Of a DNA stretch of 64,000 nucleotides, positions 1 to 10,813 are shown in pieces. The notes beneath the pieces are model-generated. The model saw only the letters and a list, made by a program, of their open reading frames with translations, made no database searches and was not told the DNA's origin. Position 1 is the stretch's first letter; the number at the start of each line of letters is the position of its first letter. This DNA comes from Pyricularia pennisetigena. Lineage: Eukaryota; Ascomycota; Sordariomycetes; Magnaporthales; Pyriculariaceae. The stretch is taken from the NCBI RefSeq assembly GCF_004337985.1, contig NC_043740.1:1157080-1221079 (forward strand). Reading direction: 5' to 3'. A program made the translations under genes and the position numbers.

Positions 1-105
1 AAGCGAACCATACTTGCTTTCGCTCGTGGAGCCATCGGCACCGTGATTACCGATGACGGCGGCGGTGGCCACTGTGAGGAGAGTAAAGATGGCGAAAGTC
101 TTCAT
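1..105 (-). CDS. Secreted protein, N-terminal fragment (runs off window)
   Basis: The minus strand from the ATG at 105-103 stays open to the window edge for 35 codons. The translation begins MKTFAIFTLLTVATAAVIG and continues with a Gly/Ser/His-containing stretch, so the first 16-19 residues form a typical fungal signal peptide (Lys at position 2, hydrophobic core, small residues before the probable cleavage site). The AT-rich upstream side at 106-360 has a plausible promoter. Only the N-terminus is visible, so no family can be given. I infer a small secreted or cell-wall protein. Introns beyond the edge cannot be excluded. Confidence 0.6.
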   Translation of the reverse strand, partial: MKTFAIFTLLTVATAAVIGNHGADGSTSESKYGSL

Positions 106-878
106 TGTGAAACCAAATTCAAGAGTAGCTCGTTTATCTGAGAAATTTTATGGAGAGGCTTGGGTAGAAATGGCAGAAGAAGAGACGTGTAGGAGGCTCG
201 AGGAGCAAATATAACGTGATAGTAAACAATAGGAACTGCTATGTTGTATATTTCGAAGCGTGATGATTTCGGAGGAGATTCCTGTAGTTGGATGACTCTC
301 CGTGCCCTTTATAAATGTGTAGAAATTGAAAACTTTTATATCTAATCTCTATACTAATATGTGTTTCTCTGCGCATTTAATTGTTATCAATTTCAGACTT
401 CATGCGTACTTTGCGCTTAGCATAAACAAATAAACCCAACGCATATATGTGTACCGACTTTTCTTTTCGGCCCAATCCCCGATTTAGTGATCTTCTTTTT
501 AGCTTATATGCGGTTGTAGGCAGACAATAAGCTGAAAATCGTTTTCGTGGTGACGGTCTTTTAACAAACACTTACTATTTGTATATAAAAGCTATCGTTT
601 CCCAGTCCCTCTTTACAAAGTGTAAGAAGGTTTGTAAATATATACTTAAGTATTATTTTTTCACGACGTCCTGTTATATTTTAACCTGCCGGAAACTCGA
701 TAGTGCTTTTCTAAAAAAAAAAAGTATATATCACTGTTAATATACTATAAACCATACTTTTAACAATAATATATGTATTGGAATAATAGAGACTATTGCT
801 CATAAAAGAACATGGCAGTACTATGTAGAATGTGCGGTCCCTGGAGAGTTTAATTATAAGCGCCCGCAGGCCCGCACT
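106..878. other. Intergenic, no gene recognised
   Basis: This moderately AT-rich spacer contains only short open frames without recognisable domains. The 64-codon minus frame at 377-571 has an unlikely composition and no family resemblance. The stretch is best read as the 5' flank of the secreted-protein gene plus repeat-adjacent sequence. Confidence 0.5.
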
Positions 879-1008
879 AGGGCCTATCAAAACCCGAAAA
901 CAGGTATAACCTAGCCCGGCCCAACGACCCATAAGTTTTGAGCGGGGACCCGTAATAGCCCACGGGGTTTTTTGGACGGGTTCATGGGTGCCCGCAGGTT
1001 GTGTTTTG
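879..1008. repeat. GC-rich dispersed repeat, hAT-MITE-like
   Basis: A block beginning near TAGGGCCTATCAAAACCCG is clearly related to 31464-31605: both have CAAAACCCGAAAACAGGT, then AGCCCGGCCC, then a TAGCCCACGGG-type or TGGCCCACGGG-type stretch. It contrasts with its AT-rich surroundings. Runs of GCCCGGCCC near ends are common in non-autonomous hAT elements, but I could not confirm an 8-bp target duplication, so the class is inferred. Confidence 0.5.
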
Positions 1009-1020
1009 AAACGGATATAA

Positions 1021-1042
1021 AGAAAAGAAAAGAAAAGAAAAG
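1021..1042. repeat. (AGAAA)n microsatellite
   Basis: Four to five tandem copies of AGAAA directly follow the GC-rich repeat. Confidence 0.8.
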
Positions 1043-1249
1043 ATTTCATTATAAAATGAAATTTAGTAAGCATAGTCCGTATTTTTTAGTCCAAATATAG
1101 TTCTTTTATATTACACTGTAATTAATAAGATTATGTATATTATTCGCAATATGTATACTTATTTAATTATTCATTTATTTACCGGCTTTGTACGGCGGCC
1201 GGCGTCTTGTTGAAAAAGCCCGCGTTCAGTTTGCGGCCAGGGCAGGCCC

Positions 1250-1471
1250 TAGTCCCAGGGCTCATCCCTGAAGCCCAGAGCTCCACAACAGATCCACTTC
1301 GTGGCTCAATTGCGGCTTTGCAATGTACCTGTGGGTCCAAGCAAAGAACGCTCTGGTTCAGCGCGATTTTTCGGACAATGTAGTTGGCCGAAAAGCCATG
1401 TGGCTGAAAGGTACATAGAGCGCTCGGTCCCCACTGCGAAGCAAGGGGGTCTAGTCTGAGCACTGAGACTA
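1250..1471. mobile_element. Short 222-bp MITE of the TAGTCTCAG family
   Basis: The element runs from TAGTCCCAGGGCTCA to its inverted counterpart ending TGAGCACTGAGACTA. It carries the left and right terminal segments of the longer copies at 11017-12880 and 31606-33474 but lacks their AT-rich interior, so it looks like an internal-deletion derivative. The 9 bases on each side (GGCAGGCCC and GGCGGCCCC) agree at 7 of 9 positions, compatible with a decayed 9-bp target duplication. It interrupts GC-rich repeat sequence. Confidence 0.7.
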
Positions 1472-1472
1472 G

Positions 1473-1601
1473 GCGGCCCCCCCAACAAAAGATTTAACCC
1501 ACCCACGGGTCGCCCGCCCCACCAATTTGGGCTAACACGGGCCCCCGTGGGGGGGGGGGGGGGGGGGGGGGGGGGGGAAGGTTCGGAATGCCTTAGCCTG
1601 C
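1473..1601. repeat. GC-rich repeat with 29-bp poly-G tract
   Basis: This block (AACCCACCCACGGGT, then GCCCCACC, TTTGGGCT, GGGCCCCCGTGGG and GGAATGCCTTAG) recurs at 48613-48775. A pure G run occupies 1549-1577. The repeat is probably one end of a non-autonomous hAT-like element interrupted by the MITE at 1250-1471. Its class is inferred only. Confidence 0.55.
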
Positions 1602-2496
1602 CCAAAGTGCTGTTTCTTTTTTTTTAAAGTAAACCTCATCGCAAATAACTTGATTTGTTATTTGCTTGCTTAGTCTAGAATCTTCTTCTTTCCGTAATCT
1701 ACTACCTACACGCCTGCAAATTTGCCACCACTGCTTAGGGGTGGTGTCCAACAACTAATTTGCAGATTAATTTATATATTTTTGATTCATTAGGATTAAT
1801 ACACGGTCGGTATATCCTATTTTCACCCCTACCACCATCGCACATAAAGTTTTACACTGTGCAAGGAGGGCTGAATTTTTCGCCAGATACCGTGGTAAGT
1901 TTAAGCGGTAACAACAAAGTCCCAATATCTCTGTCACGATTTGATTACACAAGGGATAAATGATGTGAAAAAGTTTTCAATTTGGAAAAACTATCTTTTG
2001 AATCAGCAACTTCCACCTCGACCAACACATTTATTACGACTTTTCCTCTTCAATTTCCACGTTCGTACGTGATTCAATTGCATTGTCTTTTCGTTTGAAC
2101 TTTTTTGCCTCCATTTCAACTCTTTTGTAAGTTACGGACGCATTATTTGGTAACATGCAGACTTTCACCTTTATCAATGTATTGCAATGATGGCGGCCCC
2201 TGCTTCCAGCTAGTCCAGCCGGAGTCTGAGATCCGGGCTGTTGGGCGATTGTGATTGCTTGTGACCATTGCCTTACATAAGGTGTGCTTCCCGGGCGGCT
2301 GCGGTCATTTGCACCAGAAGCGGCAAGCTGTGTAAATGCTTGATAAACCAGTACCGGAAAGCTAAATACAAAAAGCGGTCGTGGTACACTTATTGTAGGC
2401 AGCCATGCCGTGCCCCTAGACTGGACCAACCCCATTTCGGGCCAAGAGCAAACCGCAAGCCAAAGAATCCATGTGTCCATGCCAACTCGGTCATCC
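1602..2496. other. Intergenic / 3' flank of LPMO gene
   Basis: No convincing gene was found. The minus frame 2034-2588 overlaps the LPMO 3' end in another phase and has no recognisable domain. The segment from about 2160 to 2496 could hold an additional 3' exon if the LPMO tail is spliced, but no clear donor/acceptor pair improves the protein. Confidence 0.4.
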
Positions 2497-3315
2497 TTAG
2501 TAGTGTGCAGACCGGCGACGAGAGGTGGGCAGCGGGGTGCAATCGCCATCGCTAGGCTTCCCGAAGAGGTTGGTGGTGTGGTCCTCACAGGCGTTAGGCC
2601 AGGTGACGGGGCCCGGGGCGGTGTAGCTCGTCAGCGGCGGCCAGTAGATGTTGATCTTGATCCCCGGTTCGTTGCCCGTGTAGGCGCCGGGGAACTTGAC
2701 GGTCGGGCCGGGCTTGCCGCTCCCGCTGCCCGTGACTTTGAGCTGGGCGCATCCAATGTAGAACTGCGCGCCGCCGAAGCTGCCGGCGCCGTGCAGCCCG
2801 ATGTGCTCCGCACGCATGAGATAGTCTCCCGGCGGCAGGTTCTGCGGCAGCTTGAAGGTGAAGCTGCTGGCGCCCTGGCTGCCGGGGAAGGTGGCCCACT
2901 CGATGCCGGTGCTGGCGTCGATTTTGCCGCTGGTCAGCGAGTAAACCTTGAACCAGTCGCCGTCGCCCTTGTACTGGTTGGCGGCGACGCCGTCGGGCGC
3001 CCGCGAGAGGTAGACGGCCTGCGGGCCCGGGTGTCCGAGGTTCGAGTTGACAAGGAATCCGACCTCGTCGCCCGGCGCGACCGTGTACGTCTTGGTGGCG
3101 GCCATGATGGAGGCGTCGAGCCCGCCCTGGTTGCACACCATGTTCTGCGACTTGACGTCCTCGATGGGCGAGTTGGAGTTTGTCGTTCGTCGCACGTACT
3201 CGTACGGCCCGGTCGACTTGCCGTTGACCACGAGCGACTCGAAGTTGTAGTGTGCCAGCGCCGTGGGGATGAGTCCCACGGCGGCGACGATGGTGGCCAG
3301 GACGTTGCAGTGCAT
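2497..3315 (-). CDS. AA9 lytic polysaccharide monooxygenase (GH61), secreted
   Basis: This intronless frame of 272 aa encodes a copper-dependent AA9 monooxygenase that oxidatively cleaves cellulose or other beta-glucans outside the cell. The ATG at 3315 was chosen over one 36 codons upstream because it starts a good signal peptide (residues 1-21) cut exactly before His22. That leaves the N-terminal histidine of the copper brace. His95 in GHPGP is the second brace histidine, Tyr186 in AQFYIGC the axial tyrosine, and His171/His175 and Gln184 lie in the conserved second sphere. INIYWPPLTSY near residue 221 is the usual C-terminal strand. There is no CBM1. The last 35 residues (with Cys243 and Cys259, then an Arg-rich end) are unlike the short ends of many AA9s, so the C-terminus is the least certain part. 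GC content is much higher than in the flanks. Confidence 0.93.
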   Translation of the reverse strand: MHCNVLATIVAAVGLIPTALAHYNFESLVVNGKSTGPYEYVRRTTNSNSPIEDVKSQNMVCNQGGLDASIMAATKTYTVAPGDEVGFLVNSNLGHPGPQAVYLSRAPDGVAANQYKGDGDWFKVYSLTSGKIDASTGIEWATFPGSQGASSFTFKLPQNLPPGDYLMRAEHIGLHGAGSFGGAQFYIGCAQLKVTGSGSGKPGPTVKFPGAYTGNEPGIKINIYWPPLTSYTAPGPVTWPNACEDHTTNLFGKPSDGDCTPLPTSRRRSAHY

Positions 3316-4553
3316 TTTTGCAACAGCTTCGTGTGTGGTGGTGGGACCGGTCCAGGCAGGTGAGAGAAGGAATTGCAGGTGGTTATTGAAAAAAAAAAGT
3401 GCGGCTAGGGTGAGGGAGAGCAAGTGCTGGACTGTTGTTTATATATCCATCAGGCACCCTCTGGAAGCAAATACGACGCACGCAAATGCTGAAGTCAACG
3501 TGAAGGAGGACGGCCCAATGTCAGCCTGTATTCCGTCAGTCCGACATTACTCAGACGGAGGACTTCGTATTTATTCCGCTAGTACACTGGGGTAACATAG
3601 ACTTGCTCGAATCCCCCAGCGCTTTCGGATAAACGGATAGAAGATCGCCGCTGCCTTTTCCACAAAGTCCAATGCTTTGATTAGTGCTGATAGCAGCTAG
3701 TTACCACACACACACACACACACGAGCATTTAGTACCGCGGCGAAGGAGACGAGTTTTCCGGAGTACAAGCATTTAGCGACGCTCCGCCAAGATATCGAC
3801 GGCCCGCATGTCCATCCCGTTGATCAGCAGCAGGACAATCTCTTCAACCTTTGGTTGAGAAAAAAGGACCCAGCAGTCTATAAAAAGTTGATCTTGTGTT
3901 TTAGGATGGTGCAGGTTAACCAAATCGGGACACGCGGCCCAGCTCCCACCGTCCAGTTCGGAGGAGCCGAGGATTGTATTGCCGCCAATCAAAACAGGCC
4001 TTGGAGGGATCCCAATGGTTGGTCTTGGTTGGAAATGACGGACTATTCGCAAAAAGGTGAAGGAAAAGAAAAACTCGCATGAGATTCGAAAACCGAGAGG
4101 TTCAAGCGCACATTGATTTGTGTGATTTTAACGTTGCGAAAACTGAGAAAAATAAAACAATGTCTCGATTACAAATTTGTTGTCACATATTTATCTTGGT
4201 TTCTTGACGCGTCAAATAGTATAATATAACTCCTGGAATTGGTAATTTTATAATATATATAATGCTCGCCAAGTATCAAGAGTTTGAAATTTATATTAAA
4301 TCGAAATAGAATATCGTAAAGTCGAAAAAAAATTAGAAAGGATAAAAGAATACTACTGTTTAAAAATCATAAATAATTGGTTGTGCATTTCATTAGTTTA
4401 CAGTATAAAAATCTGAATCAAAACGTTGTTAACAATTGTGGTCATTGTTATATCCAACGTATAATCCTTGAGTTTTGCGATTTTTATTTAATTAATTATA
4501 GCGGAATATTAAGCGCCCAATTGTCGACAGTACCACCACAAACGACGAAAGTG
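3316..4553. other. Intergenic; LPMO promoter and unclassified sequence
   Basis: The first 300 bases are the LPMO 5' flank. Around 3770-4080 both strands have moderately long frames (132 codons plus, 92 codons minus), but neither shows a recognisable domain or a good exon structure. From 4100 the sequence becomes AT-rich without genes. Confidence 0.4.
3705..3723. repeat. (CA)n microsatellite
   Basis: About nine to ten CA dinucleotides in tandem. Confidence 0.9.
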
Positions 4554-4640
4554 CAGCTCTGGGCGTCAGGGAAAAGCCCGGAAACAAGTGCAGTTCAGTG
4601 CGGCTCAGGGCAGATTCAGGGGCGCATCAGAAAAAAATGG
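4554..4640. repeat. Degenerate fragment of the TAGTCTCAG MITE end
   Basis: AGCTCTGGGCGTCAGGGAAAAGCCC resembles the conserved terminal segment GAGCTCTGGGCTTCAGGGATGAGCCC of the family seen at 1250-1471 and elsewhere. The fragment is too decayed for ends or target duplications to be recognised. Confidence 0.4.
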
Positions 4641-5037
4641 AGATTTTGCGTCTCGAGATTCGGCGCAGATATTACCCGGATAACCTTCTCCTCGGAGCTC
4701 TGCAATGAATCACCATTTCGCAGCACCAGACTTCCATGACCTGCTCCTCAGGTTGGACCGTTCATCCGCCACCCGGGTACAGGGGAAAAGCCAGAGGAGA
4801 AAAGGCAGAAGAATAAGGGCGTCTCTTGTGAAATTTCGTGTCACTGTTGGTCTCTGAGGCTGTGCTCTGGAACAGAAAGTAGTACCCCGTTGATGGTCAT
4901 CCCGGCTTGTCCTGGAACAAGTGATTGCATGTGCTGCTATGTTACAAGCCTCAGGCGCCTAGATGCGGTGCCAAGAGATGATACGAAAGCATGGGCCGAG
5001 TGATGCAGTGAATTGATAGGAGCAAGCAATCTATCTG

Positions 5038-7062
5038 CTACGCCCTTTTCCATTCCATGTAGCGCTCCTTGGTTGACAGACCACTCGCGAGGGCCAGGTC
5101 GAACTCCTGTTGCGCCCCCGGCTGCCCAGGTCCAAGTTTCAGTCTGTACGGCCATTTCTCAATGATTGTGTGGTGTTCCTTGATTTCAACCTCGGCAACT
5201 TCTACCAGTTTTTGAACTTCGAATTTGTCCATGAAGCTATTCGCGGGTTAGATCCGACGCAAGCGGCGTTTGCCTATGTACCTCAAAACTTACCGGTCAA
5301 AGTATTGATCATACGAAGTGACGAGATCCCTAGCGGAGATGAATTTAACCAGATGAGGGTCGCATTTGCCCAATAGTGGTCTATTTGGCGGAAGGTATTT
5401 TAGCAATCTTTGGGTTGAATGGCTGTTCTTGGCTTCGGCAATGTGGTCTTCCTCGGTCCTGTTTTCATCAACGGCATTCATGAACAGCGTGATCAGTGTT
5501 GCGTGTGGGTTTGTTGCCGGATCTTGAAGCAGGGGCGCCATGAGTGCGACTGTGAAATGTGGACCGAGGTAGCCGCAATCCGATATGTTTGCGACCTTGA
5601 CGAATCATATCAGCATACCATCCCCCGCCTCCCAAAACAAAGCAGCTTTAAAAAAAAAAAAAAACCTCGTAATTCTCATACCTCAATTCGACTGAAGGAC
5701 TTCTCTGACTCAATGTAGCTTTCGAGATGGCGAGCGTCGACTTGCAGTAGCTGGAAAACGGCGGTGAGATTTGACAGGCGGCCAAGGAATGACGTCAGCA
5801 CGCTGTGTACGTGGCAGAACAGTTTTCCATATAGATCCGCGGTTGCTGGCCCGCTGGAGGTGGCTTGGATATCTCTCCGGAGCCACCCACTGAGTGGATC
5901 GGCATTGTCTCGCAGGGGCCAAGTGTCGGCAGTCTGGAACAGGGTGCTACGAAAGTCAGCATCGCAGTGCTTTCTTCCACAGGGACTAACCAACACTTAC
6001 GGGTTGGGCTCGACAAAGTCATCGCGCCTCAGCCCAAATGGGAGGAGTATCCCGTCCTCCCAAAACCGATGCTTGGCGACTCGATGAGACGGTGTGTCCA
6101 GCAACAAGTTCCGGTGACGATAATCCTTCCTGGACTCGGCGAGGGTTACTGCTCGGCGTATGCGGTTGGCGCCCTTGTTGTCCATGCCAAGTGGTACATC
6201 CAAGTACGATAGCAGGCGAATCCAAGCTGACTGCACTAGCACAAGCCTCAGGGAGTGCCGTCCAAACCTCCACGTCTTCCCTTGAATGCTTTCAGGCTTC
6301 TTTTTCTCAATCTTTTTGCAGACATCCTCGATGAGTGGACGGATCTTCTTTTGTAAAATTTCAAGATGATGTTTGCGGATTAAAGCAGAGTACCACACAT
6401 GTATAATGCAGTCAACGGCCTCGTCCGCGTTGTCGACAACCAATGCAATAAGAAGCATAATGACGTTGCGAGCCACAATGTCAAGGTCTAGGTCGTTTAG
6501 AGTTATGTCGACAGTATGGCAATAGCCGGCGGGGATCTGAGCAATGGTCTTTACGGCATTCCGGAGATCGCCAGATGCTAGAGTTCCACAGGGAAAAAAA
6601 ATAATTTGATCAATTCCAACTGAACTGAATGGAAAGCAAATAAATCCCAGACATACCGGCGAATAAAAGGTTCAGCTGTTCGTTGTAGTCTGTCCCCTCG
6701 TTGGACTTGAGCTTCAAGACATCAAAGGCAGGCATGTTGCCCCAGAGATATTTCTTCCCGCCAAAATCCTGTCCTCTGTCCTCGCTAATAAATGCGGCCT
6801 TTCGGTTTTCTAAAACCCAGTCGGGCTGCCATGTTTTCTTGCCCAGACACGACTGGCAATCGACCTTGTGAATCGGCCAGTGAGATCTCTGGCAAGCAGG
6901 CCCGCAATACTAAGTTACTGTCAATGATGTCCCGGTTAGTCAATCAAGATGCGTTTGACATACCGAGATTAATAAACAACCTTTGCAGGCAAAGTGAGCT
7001 TGTCTCTGACAGGCTGTGTTTTCAACGCTCCACGCAGCGCAAATAAATCCTGGTGTCACCAT
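5038..7062 (-). CDS. MYND zinc-finger / DUF4470 protein, six exons
   Basis: The gene model is complement of 5038-5236, 5294-5595, 5682-5946, 6001-6577, 6657-6909 and 6964-7062 (564 aa). All five introns (54-86 bp) begin GTATGT, GTAAGT or GTATGA and end AG, and reading phase is kept throughout. The N-terminus is a complete MYND finger with Cys8, Cys18, Cys26, Cys29, Cys35, Cys39, His47 and Cys51. It is split by intron 1 just before Tyr34-Cys35. It is followed by the DUF4470-type segment (KYLWGNMPAFDVLKLKSNEG, then DLRNAVKTIAQIP and DIVARNVIMLLIAL). This domain pairing is widespread in filamentous fungi, where such proteins are mostly uncharacterised. MYND fingers mediate protein-protein contacts. 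There is no signal peptide, so it is presumably cytosolic or nuclear. Exon boundaries are read from the sequence; function is not known. Confidence 0.88.
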
Positions 7063-8528
7063 ATTTTATCTTGATTCCAAGTAATACAACTGAAATAAGA
7101 GTGGGAGTATGACGAGCCCAAGAGGAAAGTTTGGGGATGTTGTCAAGGGCGCAGCCGCCAGATATAACATTTGTACACCTACTGCAGTCCGTCACCTGTC
7201 TGGCCTAGACGTGGTGCCCAACTACGGATATGCAGTTTTCAACACACGCCGTGGTACTATTTTCCGTGTGTCAGACTATTGGGCCGTTGCCAACACAATA
7301 AACATGCCAGACAGTTGATTCGTGCTGACGGAACGCTGCCTGACGTATGGAATGCGGCACGCAGAGTTGTGGTTGCTTCCATTCCACGGCCTACCCCTCA
7401 TTCGTTCGACTTGATTGGTGGGATACGGCTCAGTGTCCTTCATAATCATCGCATAATCTTTCCAATGGCTAGCTCATGCATGAGGGGCCTACCGCAGAGG
7501 AAGTTATCGCCAGCACAAACATAGCTACCTCAGTTTCTTCCCACAGATGACGAATGGGAAACGCACAATCCGTCGCAGATTATATCATGATCAATTGCGA
7601 ATTCAACCATCAAAGTGACCCATCTTGTGCGCTGCTCAAAATGCATTACTGTTGCATAGTTGTTGTCAAACAAGGTTCAACAGGTCAGGCGCGGAAGAAC
7701 AGGCAGCCAGTCGTATATTAAGACAAGGGCGAGCAGACTTGGGTACAATGATGCTGCTTTGAAAGACAAATTGGCCGAACCGTCAAATGATTGATTGGCC
7801 CTTTGTACATTCCAGCGTCCATGTTGTGTAGCCAACCAAATTGCCGAGAAACTAGGATTGCTGCTAACACTACCATTGTGCATTAGCTTCTTCCGCAGCC
7901 GACCAATTTCTCCTGAAGCGACGAGTTTCTTTGACTGGTTGATAATGCTTTCATTGGTCATGCATGGGACCATCTTTGCCGAAGGTGCAAGTCGAGCGTT
8001 GGTTGGCGTGATTGGGCTTTTCGGGGCGGGGAAAGGAAAAGAAAGGTCAGTTATAACAACACCACGTCGACAGCGCCAAGTTGCAGACAAACGCGTCGTT
8101 CGGCGTAAGAGCTGAGGACTGATACGAAACAAACTCCTGATTCGATCATATCGCCTTTTCCCGGCGCCGTTGGTGACACTTGGGTTGCAACGGAGCTTGT
8201 GCCTCTATTTTTGGTAGCGAGCAAAATCCTTTCACCCAAATGGTTTACAATTAATTACAGTCCCAATGCTTGGATATGTGGTTTGCTTGGCTAACAAAAG
8301 TGATCGTGCTGCTGTCAATCAGTGCCATGTCAGACAATTATGGGTCAAAATAGACGTCTCTGATTACAGGATACGACGTCCCGCCATCGCAGACCAGCTC
8401 CGGGCAAAAAAAGAAAAAAAGAAAAAAAAAACCCCCCAGAAGGCTAGGTCACTCCATTAGTGCAGCGCTCAGCATGATGGGAGATGCATCTCAGACATGC
8501 CGCATTATATTGTTTCAGGTCCCCCAAA
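7063..8528. other. Intergenic between MYND and 3CxxC genes
   Basis: No gene is supported. The 151-codon minus frame at 7677-8132 and the 106-codon plus frame at 7795-8115 overlap each other and show no domain, signal peptide or splice support. The region contains the duplicated block described at 7385-7550. Confidence 0.45.
7385..7550. repeat. Upstream block, copy 1 of a diverged direct duplication
   Basis: This block shares a collinear, diverged alignment with 9632-9825. Matching landmarks are ATTCCAC, TCGACTTGATT, a GGCTCAG/GGGTCAG step, ATCTTTC(C)AATGGCTAGC, GCATG, GCAGA and CACAAAC. It lies 320-490 bp upstream of the MYND gene start, in the same orientation relative to its gene as copy 2. 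Confidence 0.6.
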
Positions 8529-9050
8529 CTAATCCAGACTCAAATTTTGGAACCCGGCAAGGATATCATCGCGGTTTCCTTGCCGACAATGGCCTTGAAT
8601 ACATCCCTCGCAAAGGTGAGCCATATGTGGGGGACCAGCTTTCTCTCGATAGGGTGGCAATTCCTGCGGAATACCTGCCCACTTCTTCAGCCGATAAGAC
8701 ACTCTCTCGACATAGTGCACTTCGTCGAGCTTCATAATCCCGAGGTTGTTGCATGCTTTACAATGCTGGTTGTAAACCATGGCACTGTAACGATGGCCTT
8801 TAAATGCCGTTATTCGTATGGCCACCCGTCCGCTGGCCCAGCTTTTGGAGCATGCCGGATTGGAACACCGGAAACGACCAGAAACATTCGTGTTGTACTC
8901 GTTGGTATATTGACCAGCTTGGACTGCATTGCCTTCCCAATCTGGACAAATCCCTTCGCCGACGGCCTCGACAACTTGGGGATGAAGCGACGGAAACATC
9001 AGTGACACTGTGGCCACATTCTGTCGTGAGCGGCCGGCCTTTCTCCTCAT
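8529..9050 (-). CDS. 3CxxC-type zinc-binding protein
   Basis: A single-exon frame of 173 aa when started at the ATG at 9050. The preferred start MRRKAGRSRQ precedes the conserved MFPSLHPQV segment, while the frame upstream of it is not conserved-looking. The zinc ribbon shows CSNPAC near residue 63, the CKAC pair in VYNQHCKACN, YVERVSYRLKKWAG, and the terminal CEGCIQGHC. This is the arrangement of the zf-3CxxC family shared by fungal proteins and vertebrate receptor-transporting proteins. Fungal members are small soluble proteins of unknown role. It lies in tandem with the MYND gene, same strand, 1.5 kb away, and both have the duplicated upstream block. A further upstream exon cannot be excluded. 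Confidence 0.8.
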   Translation of the reverse strand: MRRKAGRSRQNVATVSLMFPSLHPQVVEAVGEGICPDWEGNAVQAGQYTNEYNTNVSGRFRCSNPACSKSWASGRVAIRITAFKGHRYSAMVYNQHCKACNNLGIMKLDEVHYVERVSYRLKKWAGIPQELPPYREKAGPPHMAHLCEGCIQGHCRQGNRDDILAGFQNLSLD

Positions 9051-10813
9051 GGTTGGGAAATTATCGACGGGGATTGAACAAATCGGTGCCTGGGCGGGAA
9101 GCAAATATCAGAATAAGGAATTTGACACAAGATAAAAGCAGTGTAATAGCCGCAAGGGAACAGTTTATAATGACGTTGATGAAGCTGATATACCCTTGCA
9201 ATGAACCGACGGAAAGAAAGTTCGAGTTCATCAAAGAAAATCCAAATGTTGACAGGAATGTGAGGGGGTGCCCTCCCCTTTGTACTTGAGCCTTGAATTC
9301 TTTCACCAGCAACCAATTTGCTGCTAGTAGTTAGCTTGAATGGATTCTGGCCACAGTCCTCAGTTTTGGGTATCCCAAGTGTCCCCCACGTTGCATTACA
9401 GCGGAGCCATAATTTGGAGGAAAAGGTATGGCCGTAATTCGTCATGGACTTGATCTCCAGCCAATTGCTTGCGAATGAAAGCCTGAGAAAGGGTGTAAGG
9501 CCCTCCATAGCAACAACGAGATGCAGCCGGTCCAGCCCCAAAAGGTCCATTGGTTCAAAGTCATGCGTTGTAGAGCCACTTCATGCCAGTCGTTGCATGC
9601 ATTCTTTGTTCGCCCGGTTGATGCCTGATTTCATTCCACTACCGGCACCCGAACTGATCGCCTCATGCTCATTTGCTCGACTTGATTAATGATAAACGGG
9701 TCAGCATGTCTTCGTAATTACCGTTTCATCTTTCAAATGGCTAGCACAAGCATGTGGGATTTGCTGCAGAAAAAAGTCATGGCTAGTCCACAAACGCAGC
9801 TATTCCGCTATGTTTCTGTGCAGATTATTCTATAGAAGGGGTACTTGGCACATCTGGTATCCTATTTTGGCTTATCACAAGGTGACAAGGTATGTTATCG
9901 CCAAATCGCTCCATATGTGTGTTATATACATATCAAAATTAGCCGGATCAATTGTTAGCTTTCTCAAAACACACAAAGAAGTCAGCAAAAGCTCACTTCT
10001 CAGGGGCATGGGTTGAAGGACGGATCTATTTTTATAGGTGCAAAGGCTTGTCAATCCTATAACATCTAAGAAGTTTGAACAACCAATTCAGAATGGTTCA
10101 AAAATGGCCGTCCGTAACACAAGGCCAACAGTACTAATAGCAAGACTGGGACTGATGGCTTCGTCTCTGCTTATTGATGTGTAGGGCACGTATTTGATAG
10201 AACAACGAAAGGCGAAACCCGAAACCGAATCGCATTTCAGGGGCAGATTGTTCACCCCGCCTTTCGCCGCAACAAAGACGCCGGTCAATCGCAACCGCGG
10301 ATTATCGCCGTTCGGCAGTGGGATGCCGAGCAAAGAGTACTTCCGGGAGAGTACCAGGGCTCCCGTATGGCGTGGTACCCTTATATACATACATAACCAA
10401 TCACATGAAAAGTGGCCTATAAATATGCGTGGCAGAACGTATGTTTTCCAGCCCAGCGCATAAAAGGCCTTTCGCGTAATAGACTGCAAAGGGTAACAGG
10501 ATGCGATTTCCGTACACAAAGCGTAGAAGAAGAAAAAGGGAAAAAAAGACAGATTTACAAGAATATACGGATATTACGTACTACCACATTTGTTAACAAC
10601 CAGTCGACCACTCCTCTTTCCGACGTGACCCATGCTGATAAATAACTACGCATATAATCGCGGCTTATCCTAATTAAGTTAAATAGCACTTTTCTTTTGC
10701 GCAACCTCATCAACATCTTGTTAAACTTGGAGAAGATTACATTTCCGATGCTGGGCGGCACTTACCACAATTCCCGCAGGATTTAAAAAACCCCGTTGTT
10801 AGAGCTGCAAATA
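9051..10813. other. Intergenic; one unrecognised ORF
   Basis: No gene is recognised. A 143-codon minus frame at 10088-10519, in a locally GC-richer patch (10190-10380), has Cys residues and plausible composition but matches no family I know and lacks a signal peptide. It may be a decayed gene or chance. From 10640 onwards AT content rises toward the transposon block. Confidence 0.4.
9632..9825. repeat. Upstream block, copy 2 of a diverged direct duplication
   Basis: Homologous to 7385-7550 (see there for landmarks). It lies about 580-775 bp upstream of the 3CxxC gene start. Divergence includes small indels, so the duplication is old. Confidence 0.6.

Noticed and set aside
2594..3136. Long minus and plus frames (up to 317 codons) overlapping the LPMO gene
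   Set aside because: They are shadows in GC-rich coding DNA; only the AA9 frame has domains and catalytic residues.
10088..10519. 143-codon minus ORF as a gene
   Set aside because: No recognised domain, signal peptide or splice sites; kept only as a note in the intergenic description.
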